64,000 nucleotides of DNA. Origin: Marinirhabdus gelatinilytica. Lineage in GTDB: Bacteria > Bacteroidota > Bacteroidia > Flavobacteriales > Flavobacteriaceae. How positions within the stretch are numbered: position 1 is the stretch's first letter; every line of letters starts with the position of its first letter. The notes beneath the pieces were generated by a model. That model was given only the letters and a program-made list of their open reading frames with translations, made no database searches and was not told where the DNA came from. The stretch is from the NCBI RefSeq assembly GCF_003353425.1, contig NZ_QRAO01000003.1, positions 297,088 through 361,087 of the forward strand, given 5' to 3'. Below are positions 40,861-49,931 of the stretch, one piece after another. The position numbers and the translations under genes are program-made.

Positions 40861-43065
40861 ATGGCTGAAGAAGTGCTGGAATCCGAAAAAAAAGAGCTTG
40901 CCAAACAATACAAGCAACTCCTCAAAATTAGCTACCGAACCCTCTCGGCAGCCGATAAAAAACTCATACGCTCTGCCTTCGACGTTGCCGTAGACGCCCA
41001 CAAGGACCAACGTAGGAAGAGTGGGGAAGCCTATGTGTTCCACCCTATTGCGGTTGCGAAGATTGTAGCCTCAGAAATTGGGCTGGATGCCACTTCCATA
41101 GCCGCGGCATTACTGCACGACGTTGTAGAGGATACAGATTATACCCTGGCAGACCTGGAACAACTCTTTGGCGAGACGGTCGCAAAAATTGTAGATGGGC
41201 TTACCAAAATATCCCAAATGCCATACGATGGCGATGTATCCCTACAGGCCGAAAACTTCAGGAAAATGCTACTTACCCTTAACGAGGATATAAGGGTAAT
41301 CATCATAAAAATAGCCGATAGGTTGCACAACATGCAAACTATGGACAGCATGCCTTCCCACAAACAGGTAAAAATCGCTTCAGAAACCTTATACATCTAT
41401 GCCCCTCTGGCACACAGGATCGGGCTATACAATATAAAGACTCAACTGGAAGATCTTGGCTTAAAATATACCGAACCAGAAGTATACAACGACATTTTAA
41501 GCAAGATCAAAGAAAGTAAGGAGGAACAAGATGCATATATCGAATCCTTCACGCAAGTAATAAAAGACTCCTTGGATGCCGAAAATCTAGAATACGAAAT
41601 TAAGGGAAGACCTAAATCCATTTTTTCCATCCGCAGGAAGATGATTGCCCAAAACGTAAGCTTTGACGAGGTGTACGATAAATTTGCAGTACGTATTATC
41701 TACAAAAGCAACAATATTGAGGATGAAAAATTTATCGCTTGGAAAGTATACTCTATAGTGACTGATCACTTTAGACCCAACCCTACCCGTTTGCGTGATT
41801 GGATATCTTCGCCTAAATCTACCGGTTATGAGGCGCTGCATATCACCGTAATGGGGCCAAAGGGAAGGTGGGTGGAAGTGCAGATACGTAGCGAGCGTAT
41901 GAACGAGATAGCCGAAAAAGGCTACGCAGCACACTTTAAGTACAAAACCAACGAAAAGGATGATGGACTGGAGGGCTGGCTCAACAAGCTTCAGGAGACT
42001 CTTGAAAACAGCGAGATAAGCGCAATAGATTTTGTGGAGGAATTTAAGCTGAATCTTTACGCCAAGGAAATTTTTGTATTCAGTCCTAAAGGGGATCTGT
42101 ATTCGCTACCCAAAGGAGCCACGGCACTGGATTTTGCATTCCATATCCATACAGAGGTTGGTCTTAATACCCGCGGAACCAAGGTAAATGGTAAGTTAAC
42201 CCCCCTTTCCCACGTGTTGAAGAGTGGCGATCAAGTAGAGATCATTACTTCTGAAAAAGCAAAACCCTCGGCAAACTGGCTGGATTATGCCACTACGGGT
42301 AAAGCCCGGAGCAAGATAAAATCGTCCCTTAAAGAGGAGCAAAAGCAAATAGCTTCAGAAGGCAAGGAAATCTTGGCCCGTAAACTGAAATCCTTAAAGA
42401 TCACCTTGGACGAGCGTACCGTGAACCAGTTGGTACAGTTTTTCAAGTTGAAGACCAGTTTGGATCTGTTTTACCGTGTAGGGGCCGGCATTATAGACAA
42501 CACCCAGTTAAAAGCTTTTGCGGCTTCGAGAAGCAATGCACTGGTAAGTTTCTTCAAAAATAAAATCAGGAAACCAGACAAACCGGCCGATGTTGATAAA
42601 GATGAAATTTCAGTAAAATACGATCAGTTGGTGTTTGGCAAGGACGAGCAACACTTGGATTACGTGCTTGCAAATTGTTGCAACCCCATCCCGGGCGATG
42701 ATGTGTTCGGTTTTGTTACTGTGAACGACGGCATTAAGGTACATAAGCAAAACTGCCCTAATGCGCTTCAGCTCCAGAGTAACTATAGCTACCGTATTAT
42801 GCCTGCAAAATGGATAGATTCTACCCAGCGGGAGTTCAAGGCACAACTAAAGATTTCAGGAATAGATGCAGTGGGGCTAGTGAATGAGGTAACAAAGGTG
42901 GTGAGCAACAACCTGCACATAGATATGAAGAAAGTCTATTTCGACTCGGATGATGGTATCTTCAACGGTGAGATTATAGTGGTGGTTAAAAACAAATCCA
43001 TTCTTGATAACTTGGTTCAAAACCTGAAAAAAATAAACGGAATCGATAAAGTTACGAGAGTTTAA
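40861..43065 (+). CDS. Bifunctional (p)ppGpp synthetase/hydrolase (RelA/SpoT)
   Basis: A 734-residue stringent-response enzyme. The HD hydrolase domain (about 45-200) keeps H-P-I-A-V-A, A-A-L-L-H-D-V-V-E-D and D-R-L-H-N-M. The synthetase domain (about 235-345) has R-P-K-S-I-F-S-I-R-R-K and F-A-V-R-I-I-Y. TGS (V-F-S-P-K-G-D-L, L-P-K-G-A-T-A-L-D-F) and a C-terminal ACT-like part follow. Both active sites appear intact, so it probably both makes and breaks the alarmone. It is the only such gene in the window. Confidence 0.95.
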   Translation: MAEEVLESEKKELAKQYKQLLKISYRTLSAADKKLIRSAFDVAVDAHKDQRRKSGEAYVFHPIAVAKIVASEIGLDATSIAAALLHDVVEDTDYTLADLEQLFGETVAKIVDGLTKISQMPYDGDVSLQAENFRKMLLTLNEDIRVIIIKIADRLHNMQTMDSMPSHKQVKIASETLYIYAPLAHRIGLYNIKTQLEDLGLKYTEPEVYNDILSKIKESKEEQDAYIESFTQVIKDSLDAENLEYEIKGRPKSIFSIRRKMIAQNVSFDEVYDKFAVRIIYKSNNIEDEKFIAWKVYSIVTDHFRPNPTRLRDWISSPKSTGYEALHITVMGPKGRWVEVQIRSERMNEIAEKGYAAHFKYKTNEKDDGLEGWLNKLQETLENSEISAIDFVEEFKLNLYAKEIFVFSPKGDLYSLPKGATALDFAFHIHTEVGLNTRGTKVNGKLTPLSHVLKSGDQVEIITSEKAKPSANWLDYATTGKARSKIKSSLKEEQKQIASEGKEILARKLKSLKITLDERTVNQLVQFFKLKTSLDLFYRVGAGIIDNTQLKAFAASRSNALVSFFKNKIRKPDKPADVDKDEISVKYDQLVFGKDEQHLDYVLANCCNPIPGDDVFGFVTVNDGIKVHKQNCPNALQLQSNYSYRIMPAKWIDSTQREFKAQLKISGIDAVGLVNEVTKVVSNNLHIDMKKVYFDSDDGIFNGEIIVVVKNKSILDNLVQNLKKINGIDKVTRV

Positions 43066-43070
43066 ATAAC

Positions 43071-43078
43071 TACATTTG
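43071..43078 (+). promoter_or_regulatory. -7 element of fur
   Basis: TACATTTG begins five bases after the relA/spoT stop and ends nine bases before ATG 43088. A TTG inside it (43076) is not the start. Confidence 0.55.
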
Positions 43079-43087
43079 CCCTTTGGT

Positions 43088-43537
43088 ATGAGCGCATCTA
43101 CAGAAAAAAATAATCAAGCTATCGTCAAGAATGTCTTTACGGGATTCTTGGAAGAGAAAGGGCACCGAAAAACGCCCGAACGCTTTGCGATCCTTCAGGA
43201 AATTTACGAGCAGGACGACCATTTCGATATTGAATCTTTGTATATCAATATGAAGAACAAAAACTATCGTGTGAGCCGTGCAACACTCTACAACACCATA
43301 GAATTGTTACTGGAATGTGGGCTGGTACGCAAGCACCAGTTTGGCCAAAACCAAGCACAGTACGAAAAGTCCTATTTCGATAAGCAGCACGACCACTTGA
43401 TCCTTAACAATGGAGAGGTTATAGAATTTTGTGACCCGCGCATACAAACCATAAAAAAAACCATTGAAGAAGTGTTCGATGTAGAAATCACGAAACATTC
43501 ACTCTACTTCTACGGAAACAGAAAAACGACCAATTAG
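43088..43537 (+). CDS. fur: Fur-family transcription repressor
   Basis: A 149-residue metal-sensing DNA-binding protein. The winged helix ([22 protein letters not shown]) and the H-rich dimer domain ([15 protein letters not shown]) are present. Only one Cys remains in the C-terminal part, so the structural C-x2-C zinc site of E. coli Fur is missing, as in many Bacteroidota. Whether it senses Fe, Zn or peroxide cannot be told. Start ATG 43088; gene 22 bases after relA/spoT and six bases before purA, likely one operon. Confidence 0.88.
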   Translation: MSASTEKNNQAIVKNVFTGFLEEKGHRKTPERFAILQEIYEQDDHFDIESLYINMKNKNYRVSRATLYNTIELLLECGLVRKHQFGQNQAQYEKSYFDKQHDHLILNNGEVIEFCDPRIQTIKKTIEEVFDVEITKHSLYFYGNRKTTN

Positions 43538-43543
43538 ACTATT

Positions 43544-44815
43544 ATGGCAGTAGACTTACTACTAGGATTACAATGGGGAGACGAAGGTAAAGGAAAAATC
43601 GTCGACGTACTTACAAACAATTACAACATCATAGCTCGTTTTCAAGGAGGACCCAATGCTGGACACACCTTGGAGTTTGACGGTATAAAACACGTCTTGC
43701 ACACCATACCCAGTGGTATCTTTCACGAAAACGCCATTAACATTGTAGGAAACGGAGTGGTTATAGACCCCGTTATCTTCAAAAAAGAATTGGATAATCT
43801 GGAAAAGTTTGATCTGGACTACAAGAAAAAGCTATTAATATCCAAAAAAGCGCACCTCATTTTACCAACCCATAGGTTGTTGGATGCCGCAAGTGAAACC
43901 GCTAAAGGAAAAGCTAAGATTGGTTCTACCCTAAAAGGGATTGGCCCAACGTATATGGACAAAACAGGCCGTAACGGAATAAGGGTTGGCGACCTGGAAA
44001 TGGACAACTGGCAAGAAAAATACCGTGCCTTGGCAAACAAGCACGAGTCTATGATAGATTTTTACAATGTTGAAATTGAGTACGACCTTGCCGAACTGGA
44101 GCGAGAATTCTTTAAGGCTGTTGAAGTACTAAAAACACTAAAATTTATAGATAGCGAAGAATACCTCTACCAAGCCCAGAAAAACGGAAATTCAATTTTG
44201 GCCGAAGGTGCCCAAGGTTCGCTCTTGGATATAGATTTTGGAACATACCCCTTCGTAACCTCATCCAACACCACAGCCGCTGGAGCCTGTACCGGATTGG
44301 GAGTAGCACCTACACAGATTGGGGAAGTCTTCGGTATTTTTAAGGCGTACACAACCCGTGTGGGAAGTGGCCCCTTTCCTACCGAGTTATTTAACAGTTA
44401 CGGAGAGACCATGGCAAGTGTGGGTAATGAGTTTGGAGCCACTACAGGCCGTCCCAGACGTTGCGGATGGCTGGATTTGGTCGCTCTAAAATATGCAGTG
44501 CGTATAAACGGCGTAACCCAACTTATGATGATGAAAGGTGACGTACTTAGTGGTTTCGATAAGCTAAAAGTATGCACCGCCTACAACTATAAAGGCGAAA
44601 CCATAGAGCACCTACCCTACAATATTGAAGCAGAAAATGTAACCCCGGTCTATACCGAACTAAAAGGTTGGAAAGAAGACCTCACCAAAATGACCGAAGC
44701 TTCCCAATTCCCAAAGGAGCTGAACAACTACATCGCCTTTTTGGAGGAAGAATTGGAAGTGCCCATTAAAATAGTATCGGTAGGTCCGGATAGGAAGCAG
44801 ACGATACATAGATAA
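43544..44815 (+). CDS. purA: Adenylosuccinate synthase
   Basis: A 423-residue cytoplasmic enzyme that joins IMP and Asp with GTP in the AMP branch of purine synthesis. Motifs: G-L-Q-W-G-D-E-G-K-G-K-I-V-D near the N terminus (GTP/IMP site and catalytic Asp), G-P-N-A-G-H-T, G-I-G-P-T-Y-M-D-K-T-G-R-N-G, T-G-R-P-R-R-C-G-W-L-D. The length is normal. It is six bases after fur and lies downstream of relA/spoT; alarmone and adenylate supply are related, since ppGpp inhibits PurA. Confidence 0.96.
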   Translation: MAVDLLLGLQWGDEGKGKIVDVLTNNYNIIARFQGGPNAGHTLEFDGIKHVLHTIPSGIFHENAINIVGNGVVIDPVIFKKELDNLEKFDLDYKKKLLISKKAHLILPTHRLLDAASETAKGKAKIGSTLKGIGPTYMDKTGRNGIRVGDLEMDNWQEKYRALANKHESMIDFYNVEIEYDLAELEREFFKAVEVLKTLKFIDSEEYLYQAQKNGNSILAEGAQGSLLDIDFGTYPFVTSSNTTAAGACTGLGVAPTQIGEVFGIFKAYTTRVGSGPFPTELFNSYGETMASVGNEFGATTGRPRRCGWLDLVALKYAVRINGVTQLMMMKGDVLSGFDKLKVCTAYNYKGETIEHLPYNIEAENVTPVYTELKGWKEDLTKMTEASQFPKELNNYIAFLEEELEVPIKIVSVGPDRKQTIHR

Positions 44816-44851
44816 AGGGTATCATTGTTGATATACTGAACAAAAACAAAA

Positions 44852-46618
44852 TTGAAAGTAGACCTTACAATCCTGAAAGTTCCGAATGTCCGGTTGAGTA
44901 CAGTTGGAACCCTTATTTTTTTGTTCTTTTTAGTCTTCTGTTCTTCACTCATAGCACAGTCCAACACCGAAAAACAAAAGGTTGATATAAAATCCGGCTA
45001 TCTGGAAATTAAACCAGAGCTCCCGGATGCCGTAATCTATACCAAGGACGAAAACGGCCAGGTGTACGTGGTCCATGAAGGTGTTGAGATGTGGTGCGAC
45101 CAAGCATATCTCTACCCGAAAGATAATTTTGTAAAAGCCTACGGCACCGTAAAGATCACCCAAGGCGATACGGTAACGATGAACAGTACCTATGCAGAGT
45201 ACAACGGCAACACCAGCTTTGCATTTGCAAGTGGTGACGTAGTGCTAAAAGAACCCAAAACAACGCTCACTACAGACACCCTTTATTTCGACCGTGTAAA
45301 ACAACAAGCCTACTACCGTACGGGCGGCAAAGTGGTGGATACCGCAAGCACCCTCACCAGCCGTATTGGCCGCTATTATGCCGAAAGTAAGAAATACCAG
45401 TTCCTTAGCGATGTTAAAATCGTAAACCCAAAATACACCGTAAACAGTGAGCAACTCGATTTTTATTCTGAAACGGGAGGCGCGTACCTATATGGGGAGT
45501 CCACAATTGTAAGCGAGACCAGCACCGTATATTGTGAACGGGGATATTACGATACCCGTGGCGATACTGGCTATTTTGTGAAAAATTCCAAAATAGACTA
45601 CGAAAACCGAACCCTCTACGGAGACAGTATCTATTTTGATCGAAACAAGAGCTTCGCCTCTGCCACCAACAATATCAAGGTGTTGGACACCCTCAACAAA
45701 AGTATCGTCCGTGGCCACTATGCCGAAGTCTTTCGGGATAAGGATTCGGTTTTTATCACCAAACGTGCCGTGGCCGTGACCCTGCGGGACCAAGACTCTG
45801 TATACGTGCACGCCGATACCCTGCGCATCACCGGAAAACCCGAAAACAGAATATTAAAGGGTTTTTACAGGGCAAGGATGTTCAAATACGGTGCACCCGG
45901 CGAAGAACCCACCAGTGGGAAATGCGACTCTATTTATTCTTCAGAAAAATTAGGGATCACAAAGCTCTTGCGGGAACCTATTCTATGGAGTGGCGAAAAC
46001 CAAATGACGGGCGATACCATCCACCTGCTATCCAACAAACAAACTGAAAAATTGGATACCTTAAAGGTCTTCAACAATTCATTTTTAGTACAAAAGGACA
46101 GTGTGGGATACAACCAGGTAAAGGGTGAACGGCTCATAGGGCTATTTACCAATAACGAATTGGACACAGTCTCCATCATCAAAAATGCCGAGGTGATCTA
46201 CTACCCGAGGAACGATAAGGGTGAACTCATCGGCATCAACAATACCGTTTCCAGCGCTATTGAAATCTATATGAAAGAGCAGCGTATTACGGGTACAAAA
46301 TTCATTAAAAAAGGGAAGGGGAAAATCTACCCAGAATCTGAATTGCCCGAGAACGCACGTATTTTAAAAGGCTTTGTATGGCGTGGCGACGAACGTTTGT
46401 TTACGGTAAACGATCTCTTTAAAGGAAAACCAAAACCGTTTCTCCCAAAAATTAAAGGTATCCCCCTCCCCGAAGATGAAGGCGAGTTCTTTGACGATAT
46501 CCCCCTAGAAGAAATTGAACTCCCCGAAAGCTCAAAACTAAAACCCGAAGACCTCCAAAATCGCGAGGAAGACCCCAAGGCACGGACTAGGGAGGATGAG
46601 GATGAAGGTGAAGAATAA
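44852..46618 (+). CDS. OstA-like (LptA-like) periplasmic protein
   Basis: A 588-residue exported protein with beta-jellyroll repeats of the OstA/LptA type (K-A-Y-G-T-V-K-I-T-Q-G-D, A-F-A-S-G-D-V-V-L, F-D-R-V-K-Q-Q-A-Y-Y) that bind LPS during transport. Its signal run is T-L-I-F-L-F-F-L-V-F-C then L-I-A-Q. No ATG precedes it, so TTG 44852 is the most likely start. The C-terminal ~80 residues are highly charged (P/E/D/K-rich). LptA-like proteins of this size are usual in Bacteroidota; the transport role is known for the family, not shown here. Confidence 0.88.
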   Translation: MKVDLTILKVPNVRLSTVGTLIFLFFLVFCSSLIAQSNTEKQKVDIKSGYLEIKPELPDAVIYTKDENGQVYVVHEGVEMWCDQAYLYPKDNFVKAYGTVKITQGDTVTMNSTYAEYNGNTSFAFASGDVVLKEPKTTLTTDTLYFDRVKQQAYYRTGGKVVDTASTLTSRIGRYYAESKKYQFLSDVKIVNPKYTVNSEQLDFYSETGGAYLYGESTIVSETSTVYCERGYYDTRGDTGYFVKNSKIDYENRTLYGDSIYFDRNKSFASATNNIKVLDTLNKSIVRGHYAEVFRDKDSVFITKRAVAVTLRDQDSVYVHADTLRITGKPENRILKGFYRARMFKYGAPGEEPTSGKCDSIYSSEKLGITKLLREPILWSGENQMTGDTIHLLSNKQTEKLDTLKVFNNSFLVQKDSVGYNQVKGERLIGLFTNNELDTVSIIKNAEVIYYPRNDKGELIGINNTVSSAIEIYMKEQRITGTKFIKKGKGKIYPESELPENARILKGFVWRGDERLFTVNDLFKGKPKPFLPKIKGIPLPEDEGEFFDDIPLEEIELPESSKLKPEDLQNREEDPKARTREDEDEGEE

Positions 46619-46629
46619 ATCTACTTAAG

Positions 46630-47148
46630 ATGAAAAAAATATCATTAATTCCACTTCTATCTATAAGTATTTTATTTTGCAGTTTTCTATTATTCTTTGC
46701 CTTCACACAAAAAAAAGAAGAATTCTATATAGCTGAAGCATATAAAAACAATTCTTACCAACAAAAAACAGGAATTAACGACAGTGTATATCATTCATTA
46801 GTTAGTGAAGAAGAAAAACAGGGTATTTATTTTCCTTCTCACAAGGTCACAAAAGCCATTCTACATTATAAAAACCCGCCGAAGAATCAAAGAGATTTAA
46901 ACAAGACTGTAACGAGAGAAGTACTTAAGATATTAAATGATAGTTCAAGTTATCGTTGGGGAGAGCTAGGGACACCTGAAGTGCATTATTTTATAACGTT
47001 TTATGATAAAAACGATAAGTGTATTGGTGTCACTACCATTGATGTTGAAGGTATGGCTTATTCCTTTCCAGCAATCGCAAAAATGAAATGGGGTATGCTA
47101 AAAAAAATGTCTAATCTATTGAGTATATTAGAAGATAGCATTAACTAA
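46630..47148 (+). CDS. AT-rich exported or membrane-anchored protein, unknown
   Basis: A 172-residue protein with a hydrophobic N terminus (M-K-K-I-S-L-I-P-L-L-S-I-S-I-L-F-C-S-F-L-L-F-F). It has no domain I recognise. It is clearly AT-richer than the OstA-like gene 11 bases upstream and the aminotransferase 19 bases downstream, so it seems inserted between two conserved genes. Start ATG 46630. Confidence 0.65.
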   Translation: MKKISLIPLLSISILFCSFLLFFAFTQKKEEFYIAEAYKNNSYQQKTGINDSVYHSLVSEEEKQGIYFPSHKVTKAILHYKNPPKNQRDLNKTVTREVLKILNDSSSYRWGELGTPEVHYFITFYDKNDKCIGVTTIDVEGMAYSFPAIAKMKWGMLKKMSNLLSILEDSIN

Positions 47149-47167
47149 TCCAACCATTAACTGAACC

Positions 47168-48352
47168 ATGAAAAAAGACTTCTTAACATATCAAGCGCAA
47201 ACCACCCCACATCCACTTGCGATGGAGGTTTCGCATGCCAAGGGAAGTTACGTTTACGACGTGGAGGGAAACAAGCATTTAGACTTTGTTGCAGGTGTAT
47301 CTGCCTGTAGCCTGGGGCATAGCCATCCACGTGTGGTAAAGGCTGTAAAAGAACAAGTAGACAAGTACCAACATGTCATGGTGTATGGCGAATATGTGCA
47401 ATCTCCTGCAGTACAGCTCACTAAACTTTTGGCACAACAGCTCCCAGACCCATTGGAAACTACCTACTTGGTAAACAGTGGTGCCGAGGCCATTGACGGC
47501 TCCTTGAAACTGGCACGACGCGCAACGGGGCGAAAGGAGATACTTTACGCCCACCACGCCTATCACGGCAATACCTTTGGAGCCTTGAGTGTGATGGGGT
47601 ACGAAGAACGCAAGACCCCATTTGCCCCACTCCTGCCCAATTGTCACCCCATTGAATTCAACAACCTTGCTGTATTAGAGAAAATAACCAAAGACACCGC
47701 AGCTGTGATTTTGGAAACTATACAAGGAGGAGCTGGTTTTATTCTTCCCGAAGGAGAGTATCTCAAAAAAGTGAAAGAGCGTTGTGAAAAAGTAGGTGCC
47801 TTGCTTATTCTGGACGAAATACAACCTGGATTTGGCCGCACTGGGAAGCTCTTCGGGTTTGAGCATTATGGCGTAGTGCCAGATATTTTGGTCATGGGTA
47901 AAGGAATGGGCGGTGGTCTCCCCATTGGTGCTTTTACCGCTTCCAAAGAAACAATGGCATTGTTGAGCGACAACCCAAAATTGGGCCACATTACCACTTT
48001 TGGCGGGAACGCCGTGATCGCCTCAGCGGCTTTGGCCACACTCCAGGAAATTACCGAAAGTGGTTTAATGGCGCAAACCCTTCAGAAGGAAAAATTGATC
48101 CGAAAGCACCTTCAGCACCCTATGATTTCAGAAATTCGTGGCAAGGGATTGATGCTTGCTGCAATGGTCGAGACTGCCGAAATCGCTTCAGAAGTAATCC
48201 TGCGATGCAAAGCACGAAATTTGATCCTTTTTTGGCTGTTGTTCGAGCCCCGCGCCATCCGCATTACGCCCCCCCTCACCATAGGCAATGACGAAATAAA
48301 AGAGGGTTGTGACATAATTACCGATGTACTGGGTGAACTCCAGAAAAAATAA
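47168..48352 (+). CDS. Class III aminotransferase
   Basis: A 394-residue PLP enzyme (acetylornithine/4-aminobutyrate aminotransferase fold type I). It shows N-S-G-A-E-A-I-D-G-S-L-K, H-H-A-Y-H-G-N-T-F, I-L-D-E-I-Q-P-G-F-G-R-T and V-M-G-K-G-M-G-G-G-L-P-I-G (the PLP lysine is in the first G-K-G). Which amino donor it uses is not shown. Start ATG 47168. Confidence 0.92.
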   Translation: MKKDFLTYQAQTTPHPLAMEVSHAKGSYVYDVEGNKHLDFVAGVSACSLGHSHPRVVKAVKEQVDKYQHVMVYGEYVQSPAVQLTKLLAQQLPDPLETTYLVNSGAEAIDGSLKLARRATGRKEILYAHHAYHGNTFGALSVMGYEERKTPFAPLLPNCHPIEFNNLAVLEKITKDTAAVILETIQGGAGFILPEGEYLKKVKERCEKVGALLILDEIQPGFGRTGKLFGFEHYGVVPDILVMGKGMGGGLPIGAFTASKETMALLSDNPKLGHITTFGGNAVIASAALATLQEITESGLMAQTLQKEKLIRKHLQHPMISEIRGKGLMLAAMVETAEIASEVILRCKARNLILFWLLFEPRAIRITPPLTIGNDEIKEGCDIITDVLGELQKK

Positions 48353-48437
48353 ATTCAATTTAAACTATTGGTTTTCAGAATATTAAAAACCGAAAGAGCT
48401 GTTAATAATCCTGTTAACAAGAAACACGGCACAACTA

Positions 48438-48466
48438 TTGAAAACCTCTATACATTACTATCTTTA
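48438..48466 (+). promoter_or_regulatory. Promoter of the TPR gene
   Basis: TTG (48438-48440), 18-base spacer and TATCTTTA (48459-48466); the ATG is 30 bases further. Confidence 0.6.
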
Positions 48467-48495
48467 AAAAAGTAGTAATCGTTAAATCGTAGCGT

Positions 48496-49896
48496 ATGCC
48501 CTCTAATCCTAACGAGTATAACAATTTTCCACTATCCCGTTTCGAATCTATGTTGAAGACGAACGATGTTTATTTTTTCGATTCGGAAGAATTTGAAGAG
48601 ATCATCCAGTACTATCTAGAGAACGGAAAAGTAGCGCTTGCCAAAAAAGCAACTAAGCTTGGATTGGAGCAACACCCTACATCCACGAACTTAAAATTGT
48701 TCCAGATTGAAATGTTCATTTTTGAGAACGATTTGGAAACTGCTGAAGCTTTGCTGGACAATCTTTACGCCCTAGAGCAGAACAATGAAGAGGTGTACAT
48801 ACAAAAGGCAAACATACTGTCGCGCCGGGACGACCACAAGAAGGCCATCCAACTCCTGGAAATGGCCCTTAAAATAACCAACGACGAGTGTGACGTGCTT
48901 TCCCTCATAGGAATGGAATACTTGTTCTTGGAGGATTTTGAAAGTGCCAAACACTATTTTATGCGTTGCTTGGAACAAGATGAGCACGATTACTCCGCAC
49001 TCTACAATATTATCTATTGCTTTGAATTTTTAGACCAATACGAAGCGGCCATAGACTACCTAAATGATTTCTTGAATAAAAACCCATATTGCGAGGTTGC
49101 CTGGCACCAAGTAGGTAAAATGTACTATATTCTCAAGGAATACAATAAAGCCCTAGCCGCGTTCGATTTTGCCATTATAAGCGACGATAGCTTTATTGGT
49201 GCTTATCTTGAAAAAGGCAAGACTTTGGAACGCCTGAAGAGATATGAGGAAGCAATTGAAAGTTATTCCATCACCCTGGGTCTCGATGATCCTACGTCCT
49301 TCGCACTCTTGCGCATTGGGAAATGCTACGAAAAGCTGGGAGACGGCGAGCTGGCTTTACAGTTTTTTACCAAGTGTGTAGAGGAAGACGGTCTTTTGGA
49401 CAAGGGTTGGATTGCCATTACCGATAATTACATAAAATCCAAGGACTACGAAAAAGCACTCTATTTTATCGAAAAAGCTATTAATATAGATGGTGAAAAT
49501 GTGCTGTACTGGAAACGATATGCCCGTATAAACCTACGTTTGCAACACTTGGAGGAAGCCGAACATGGATTTAGACGAACTTTGGAACTAGGGAATTACG
49601 AACTGGAAACATGGCTCTCCCGAAGTGATTTGCTCATTAAGTTGGGTGAATTCCAAGCCTCTGTGAACAATCTTTTCCAAGCCAGTGAGTTTTATCCAGA
49701 AAATGCCGAGATAGAATTTAGATTGGCAGGACTGTTCTATATTTTGAAAGAAACCCGCAAAGCAGAATTCCATTTAAAAAACGGGCTTAAAACCAACCCG
49801 GATTTCCTGATGATCCTGGAAGAATTATTCCCTAAAGTAATTGCAAGGAACCAAGTGCGGCAAATTATTACCAAACACAAAAATACCTCGGTATAA
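48496..49896 (+). CDS. Tetratricopeptide-repeat protein
   Basis: A 466-residue cytoplasmic protein made of about ten TPR-like helical hairpins (for example A-L-A-A-F-D-F-A-I-I, Y-E-E-A-I-E-S-Y-S-I-T-L-G). It has no signal peptide or other domain. Such proteins scaffold other proteins; no partner can be named. Its end carries the -7 box of the next gene. Confidence 0.85.
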   Translation: MPSNPNEYNNFPLSRFESMLKTNDVYFFDSEEFEEIIQYYLENGKVALAKKATKLGLEQHPTSTNLKLFQIEMFIFENDLETAEALLDNLYALEQNNEEVYIQKANILSRRDDHKKAIQLLEMALKITNDECDVLSLIGMEYLFLEDFESAKHYFMRCLEQDEHDYSALYNIIYCFEFLDQYEAAIDYLNDFLNKNPYCEVAWHQVGKMYYILKEYNKALAAFDFAIISDDSFIGAYLEKGKTLERLKRYEEAIESYSITLGLDDPTSFALLRIGKCYEKLGDGELALQFFTKCVEEDGLLDKGWIAITDNYIKSKDYEKALYFIEKAINIDGENVLYWKRYARINLRLQHLEEAEHGFRRTLELGNYELETWLSRSDLLIKLGEFQASVNNLFQASEFYPENAEIEFRLAGLFYILKETRKAEFHLKNGLKTNPDFLMILEELFPKVIARNQVRQIITKHKNTSV

Positions 49897-49902
49897 TTTG
49901 TT

Positions 49903-49910
49903 TACTTTTG
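49903..49910 (+). promoter_or_regulatory. -7 element of the DUF368 pair
   Basis: TACTTTTG, an exact TAnnTTTG, lies six bases after the TPR stop and 21 bases before ATG 49932. Confidence 0.6.
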
Positions 49911-49931
49911 GGCAACTAAAACTGCTTTTCC

